From Nannochloris sp. 'desiccata' (Eukaryota > Chlorophyta > Trebouxiophyceae > Chlorellales > Chlorellaceae): DNA of 64,000 nucleotides. The notes under the pieces were generated by a model. It was given only the letters and a program-made list of their open reading frames with translations. It was not told where the DNA came from and searched no databases. Location: positions 1,860,001 to 1,924,000 of the forward strand of contig JAGTXX020000015.1 of assembly GCA_019044685.2 (NCBI GenBank), read 5' to 3'. Within the stretch, counting starts at the first letter, position 1. Each line of letters starts with the position of its first letter. Positions 58,928 to 64,000 of the stretch are shown piece after piece. The translations under genes and the position numbers were made by a program.

Positions 58928-61900
58928 ATGGATGGGGTAAAACGGAATTATCGAGCTCGGTCTCGATTAGAAGTGTTTTACACAGGAGGATGCGTGAGAT
59001 TATCAAGCGATGGCACTACATTAGCCTGTGCATGCGCTGACGAGGCAAAAGTAAGGCTTTAAAACAAGAATCAATAATCAGAATATATGCATGCGTGTTC
59101 TGTTCGAAGAATTTTACTTGAACATGTGGTCTAAACTTTGCACTCTTGGTTCACTATTTTGTAGTTGGTGGATGTAGAAACAGGATCAATCATCAGAACA
59201 TTCAATGGGGTATGTTATTTGCCGCAATAGTTTCACTTTCCCTCAACTTGATCCTTAATCAAATTATAAATTCACCCCGCCCCGTTGGGTCCCTCCTTTC
59301 TATAACCTTCTCTTTCTCCACAGGATACTGAGCCTGTGACCGCTCTAACCCTCAGCATTGATTCTAGACACTTATTCGTTGCATCTCGCAGCCTGCAACT
59401 CAGATGCTTCTCTGTAGAAATCGGCCAGCAAATCCGCTCTTTCAAGGTAAAAACTTATTTGAACACCGCTTTTTCTTTAACTTTCTCTGTTCAAATCAAT
59501 CTATTTACTAACTAATTTCATATTCCTCGGCTATACTCAATTCTATCTCTGCTCTACAGGGCCATCGTGCTCCTATAGCTGACATGGCAGTTGACTCGAC
59601 AGGAGCTCTCTTGGCTACGGCTTCTGCCGATAGATCAGCTCGAGTTTGGGATATTGACGGAGGCTATTGTACACATAACTTCACAGGACACAGGTAAGAA
59701 TTTAGAAGAAGAAGTAATAGTAATAGTGGGTAATACAGTTTAAATATTGGAGTATCAGGGGCGTGTTTTAATTAAATATTACTATTTAGTGGCCAAGTTA
59801 TTTCTTTTTTTTTTTATAAAACATGGTTTTGAGATCCTCAGCCTGTTGTTATAACTTCATGAGGTTGTTGGAAGCATTCACACCCATGCGAAAGTATAGG
59901 AATATTCCCAGTTTTATTCTAGGCCTCCAGGAGTACCATGTATATTTGGACCTCCCACGGATAGTGCATGTCAAACTTGAGGCCATACTTTCTTTTGAAC
60001 TTTTTCTTTATTGCATTTTGATAAATGATAACGTTTCCTTAGTTCTTATTTGCCGTATATTATGTGCGGGATATACTTGGCATTAAATTAACTCCAAGAT
60101 AGATAATAAGAATAGTTATCTCTCCCCCACCCTTCTTCTTCTTATTCCAATCAATTTCTCCTTTTTCTTTTACAGTGGTGTCGTCCTATGCTGTATTTTC
60201 CACCCAACCCAGCTCCTCCTTGCTACCGGGGGTGACGATTCTCAAGTCCGAGTCTGGGATCTCGTCTCTAAAACCTGCGTTGCTACGCTCCAAGCTCACT
60301 TCTCCGCCGTGACTTCTTTGTCAATCTCACCCGATGGGTGGACTTTGCTCAGTGGTGGCCGCGATGGGGTGGTTATTGCTTGGAGTTTACGAGATTATAA
60401 GAAAATAGCTACAATACCTGTCTACGAAGCCCTTGAAGGTGTCGTCGCAGTACCGTCAGCGCTGTGTAATGCGCCTGCCTCTGTTGTTTGCTTTGCGACT
60501 GGCGGTGAAAAAGGAATCACGAAGTTGTGGAGAATTGATACTGGAAAATGTGTTTTTGATACAGCTCCTGTCGAAGCAGGGTTACCTACCACTGCCGGAG
60601 GGATTGTAGAGCTTCGTGCGGTACCTCCTGGGAAGAATAACCCACGTGGGGGACTCTTAGCTGCCACTCAAGATTGCCGGCTATTATTTTTGAAATCTTC
60701 AGACAAAACTGCAGCAGGACCAGCATCAGCTAGTGCTGGTGGAGACTCTCTAATAAGTTTTGATAGGCAATTAATTGGAAATAATGATGAAGTCACTGAT
60801 CTCCGCTTTTTGTCTCCATCGACGGTGTCTTCCTCTTCTTCTCCTTCTCACATTGCTGTGGCTAGCAATGCAGAGCATATACGGGTATTCGATGTGGCTT
60901 CCCTCAGTTGTCAAGCGACTCTAGCAGGCCACACTGAAGCAGTACTTTGCCTTGATACTTTCCGTCTAAAATCTGGGAAGACTCTCCTGGCTTCAGGGTC
61001 AAAAGACAACACTGTACGAGTATGGCTACCACTTGAAAATGAAAATAGTACTACTCAAAGCGGCGGTGAAAAGTGCCTCGCTGTAGGTACTGGACATGTA
61101 GGTGCTGTGTCAGCAGTCGCATTCGCTCGTCGTAGTGGGAATTTTATAGTCACTGGTGGATCTGATAAACTACTTAAAGTTTGGGATACCTCGTCTCTTA
61201 GCTTAGACGGTGATGGAAAGAGTGGAGAGAAAAGAAAAGTGGCATCGCTGCAAGCGGTGGCTGCAGTAGCTGCCCACATGAAAGACATCAACGCCGTCGC
61301 AGTAGCACCGAACGATTCTGTCGTTGCTTCTGCGTCTCAAGATCGTACAGTTAAAATCTGGCAATTACCAAGCTTGGTTCCCGTATTGACGTTGAAAGGG
61401 CACAAACGAGGGGTCTGGTCAGTTGCCTTTTCACCCGTTGACAAGGCTGTAGCCACAGCATCCGGTGATAAGACTATTAAGGTATGGTCTTTAGCTGACG
61501 GTGCGTGTTTACGTACCTTTGAGGGGCACGTGGCATCTGTACTCCGCGTTGACTTTCTTTCTAGTGGAACACAATTACTGAGTGCCGGTGGTGATGGGTT
61601 ACTTAAACTCTGGAATTTGCGTACGACAGAGTGTGTGAATACCTTTGATGCCCATGATGATAAAGTCTGGGCTTTGACCTTAGGTGGCAACAGCGGTGAG
61701 ATTGCTGCTTCAGGGGGCGCCGACGGCGGATTAGTTATTTGGGAAGATTGCACTGCGCTTGATGCCGAAGACGCAGCAAAGGATCAAGAAGTGACTTTAT
61801 TACATGAACAACAATTATCCAATGCAATGCATTCGAAGAATTGGAAGAAAGCAGCTGGATTAGCATTTGAAATGAAACACCCCGGTCGTTTGTTGGCAGT

Positions 61901-62600
61901 AATCAGGTCTGCTTACCAAGGTGGTCAAGAGGCAGGAGATGGTATATTACGCACTGTAGTAGCTGATTTAGACAGTGAAAAGTTACGCCAATGTTTGGAA
62001 TATTGTAGAGAATGGAATACAAACGGGAGAACCTGTTTTGCAGCACAAGCAATCCTGGGAGCTGTCCTCCGACAGCATTCCCCGGCAGAGTTGGTCGCCA
62101 TACCAGCTGTTGCTCCCTTGTTGGAGGCGATTGAAGCATACACAAGACGTCATTTTGCACGTACTGATAGGTTATTACGGTCTACGTTTGTTGTGGATTA
62201 TGTATTAGGGGCTATGAATGTCCTTACCCCTGCCAATGATGTTGATGTACTCAATGGTGGTGCAGGGCTTCTCAGTGACGGTAAAAGTTTGAAGGTGGGT
62301 GGTAATGAAAAAGGTAGTGTGACAGCTATGGAAAATGGACATGCTACTGAGGCAGGACACGGTGGGGATGATATTGACGATTTTGATCTGGATAATTTTA
62401 GCTCTGAAGATGAAGATGAAGATGAAGGTGCACATGGCGACGATGTTGGTAATGTGGCAGACATAGAAGAGGAAGAAGAAATAGGAGTAGAGGAAGAGGA
62501 GAAAGAAGAAACTGAAGATGAAATTGTTACAAGAAGAGCTCCTAAAACGAGGAAAATAACAGCGGCAATAGTAGAGAAAGCGAGTAAAGGAAAAAGATAA
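58928..62600 (+). CDS. UTP13: UTP13/TBL3, WD40 subunit of the UTP-B (PWP2) complex
   Basis: Five exons, 58928-59050, 59165-59209, 59324-59446, 59560-59693 and 60176-62600, join in phase into 949 residues. UTP13 is a tandem beta-propeller subunit of UTP-B in the small-subunit processome. About 12-13 WD repeats are visible, for example LLATASADRSARVWDIDGG, LLATGGDDSQVRVWDLVSK, VVASASQDRTVKIWQLPS, AVATASGDKTIKVWSLADG and LLSAGGDGLLKLWNLRTTE. After the propellers is the Utp13 helical domain (about 680-820; MHSKNWKKAAGLAFEMKHPG; IRSAYQGGQEAGDGILRTVV). The C-terminus is a long Asp/Glu tract and a basic end. The 482-bp fourth intron is much longer than the other three (about 114 bp each). Confidence 0.93.
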
Positions 62601-62745
62601 TGGGGGAAAGAGAAGCAGCCGGCGGATTAGCACTAAAGCAGCAGAAGCTACGGAAACTGTTACAACGACCACAAAGAAGAGAAAATCTAGTAGAAAATAA
62701 GGGTTTACTAAATGTGTGTGTACATTGTTAGTTTGATTGGGTTGT
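62601..62745. other. Convergent 3' flanks
   Basis: 145-bp spacer between UTP13 and the next minus-strand gene; nothing specific. Confidence 0.4.
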
Positions 62746-63185
62746 TTACTCTGAACTAGATTCAGGAATCGGTGCCGGTGCCGTGAGGAGTTTGATTTCA
62801 CCTCCTCTTGCAATCAGTTGTAAAGGTTGGCTTTCTTTGAGTGTGTAATTTTTATACTCCCTGAAACAATACAGAATATACATACGCATTAAGGAAACTT
62901 AAGTTTGTTTTATACTCTTTTAAAATTTGATCACTTCTCAACTCACCTGTAAGATTCAATTGCTAAGGGCGCAGTGGTGGTTTCTCTAGGGGTAGGATCA
63001 TTCCAATTCCTAAATGTGCTAGGTTTATTCCAATCACCCCGGGCTTGGTGTAGGCGTCTGGTATGCTCGCGCATTTCTTCTAGCAATTGCAATTGTTCTG
63101 GATCATTTTTATCGGTCGATGCTTCAAATCTTTTGAGCTGCTCGTCGAGCGCTTGACTTTCAAGATTGTTCTTACTAGTAGCCAT
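62746..63185 (-). CDS. Small unrecognised protein, 117 aa
   Basis: Two exons, 63185-62947 and 62860-62746, join in phase. The intron (86 bp) has GTGAGT and TTTCAG ends. The N-terminal half is a charged helix (LDEQLKRFEASTDKNDPEQL, then LEEMREHTRRLHQARGDWNK). The second half has a Pro/Asn segment (FRNWNDPTPRETTTAP) and a short beta-like stretch (PLQLIARGGEIKLLTAPAP). No targeting signal or membrane segment is seen. The clean splice fit makes coding status fairly secure, but I cannot name the family. Confidence 0.65.
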
Positions 63186-63840
63186 TGTAAAAATAAAGAT
63201 AAGCTGGGAAAATTTGCTGTAGGCACGATATAAGGCTGGTCAAGATGGTGCGTTGACCAGACGTTTTCTGAGGAAACAGATTGAGAAAACAACTTGCATA
63301 AAAGAATTACTTCAATAATTGAGGGCTTGATATATACCAAGTTTCGCACCACTTATATAAATCACTGCCATGACAGCAATTCTTACATGGTCTCTAGCAC
63401 AGAGTGAAATCACGCATCAGAACTGTGCAAGTGCAACGGGGCTATGCCGTACAACCATCAAATTATGCCACAATCAAAAGAACTACAAGTGTAAATTTAT
63501 GACAAGGTAATACATTATAAAAGCCAGGATAGAAGATAAAGTGATGTTTAAGGGGTGAAAAGAGTTTTTAGATGATCGATCAGCTGAATCCCTGCGGCCG
63601 GAAGGGGGGTTTCAAGTACGAATACAAGGGTTGGTTGAATCTAACTGTTCGACTTCATCAGACGCTTCATTTATAGACTATTTTTACTGGTAATCTTTGT
63701 AAATATGAAAAAGAATAGAAAAAATTGGCTGTGCAGGCAGAAAATTGTTTTAAGCACAGAAAATTCATTTTTAATTCCATGAGTTTGTCGATCATGCAAC
63801 CAACCAAAGCATGTCAAAGGGAAGAGAGATAAATTCTTCC
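63186..63840. other. Intergenic, 655 bp
   Basis: Promoter side of the small gene at 63185 and 3' flank of the gene entering from the right. AT-rich, with no ORF or repeat of note. Confidence 0.5.
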
Positions 63841-64000
63841 TCAAAGGAATACATTAACTATATTCTGCAAAGCTGCTTCCTTCTCCTCCTCAGCAGCGGT
63901 GCTAGCTGAAACAGCTTTCTTGGTCGCCCTTTTCCTGGATACTTCGATTGCTGCTTCCCCTGCTACTCCTTCGCCTTCATCAGAAGAGCTGGCTCCACCA
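63841..64000 (-). CDS. C-terminal end of an unidentified protein (cut by window edge)
   Basis: A minus-strand frame is open from 64000 to a TGA at 63843-63841, 53 codons. The visible sequence is Ala/Glu/Ser-rich and charged: GGASSSDEGEGVAGEAAIEV, then SRKRATKKAVSAST, ending AALQNIVNVFL. The Arg/Lys cluster could be nuclear. Too little is visible to name it, and whether an intron interrupts it cannot be judged. Confidence 0.5.
   Translation of the reverse strand, partial: GGASSSDEGEGVAGEAAIEVSRKRATKKAVSASTAAEEEKEAALQNIVNVFL

Noticed and set aside
1..64000. Bacterial or organellar origin of the window
   Set aside because: Spliceosomal introns, SR protein, SRP14, MON2, U3 processome proteins and CEP44 are nuclear eukaryotic genes.

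Overview
This is nuclear DNA from a eukaryote with a primary plastid. I read it as a green-lineage microalga; the species cannot be fixed from the window. Genes carry spliceosomal GT-AG introns. A TOC75 preprotein starts with a plain transit peptide rather than an ER signal, there is a plant-type MGDG synthase, a plastid-type release factor 1, an RWP-RK transcription factor and an ARC3-like degenerate FtsZ. A CEP44 gene implies centrioles or basal bodies, which argues against red algae. The pentamer TGTAA, a common green-algal polyadenylation signal, lies downstream of many stop codons.

Gene density is high: about 31 well-supported genes plus several weaker small ones, roughly one per 2 kb. 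Neighbouring genes often alternate in strand and share short divergent promoters. Most introns are about 60-150 bp and sit near the 5' ends of genes, so long uninterrupted final exons are typical.

Layout. 0-3.6 kb: LINE-type reverse transcriptase ORF cut by the window edge, followed by the C-terminal exon of MON2. 5-12 kb: secreted cupredoxin-like gene and a large three-exon TPLATE/TSET-complex gene (TWD40-2 type). 12-18 kb: orphan basic protein, TOC75, UTP11 and mitochondrial ATP synthase gamma. 18-28 kb: aromatic amino acid permease, NIT2 omega-amidase, secreted RCC1-repeat protein, plastid RF1 and glycerol-3-phosphate dehydrogenase. 28-35 kb: NUDCD2-like protein, ARC3-like protein, peptidyl-tRNA hydrolase and two orphan organelle-type proteins. 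35-47 kb: APE2, OXLD1-domain protein, phosphoglycerate mutase, SR splicing factor with a 9-nt microexon, CEP44, a tiny downstream gene, a bestrophin-like membrane protein and a ZADH2/PTGR3-type reductase. 47-64 kb: RWP-RK factor, a low-complexity interval with a 93-bp tandem duplication, F-box protein, SRP14, cyclic-nucleotide-dependent kinase, MGDG synthase, UTP13, a small orphan and the end of one more gene.

The genes do not form an operon-like pathway. Themes recur: plastid biogenesis and lipid supply (TOC75, ARC3-like, MGDG synthase, glycerol-3-phosphate dehydrogenase, RF1, PTH), ribosome assembly (UTP11, UTP13), and membrane traffic (MON2, TSET subunit, SRP14). The most unusual items are the LINE in what must be a multi-kilobase MON2 intron, the SR microexon next to an unusually long intron, the TSET subunit, the FtsZ-like protein lacking the GTPase loop, and a tightly spaced CEP44/small-ORF pair that may be bicistronic.
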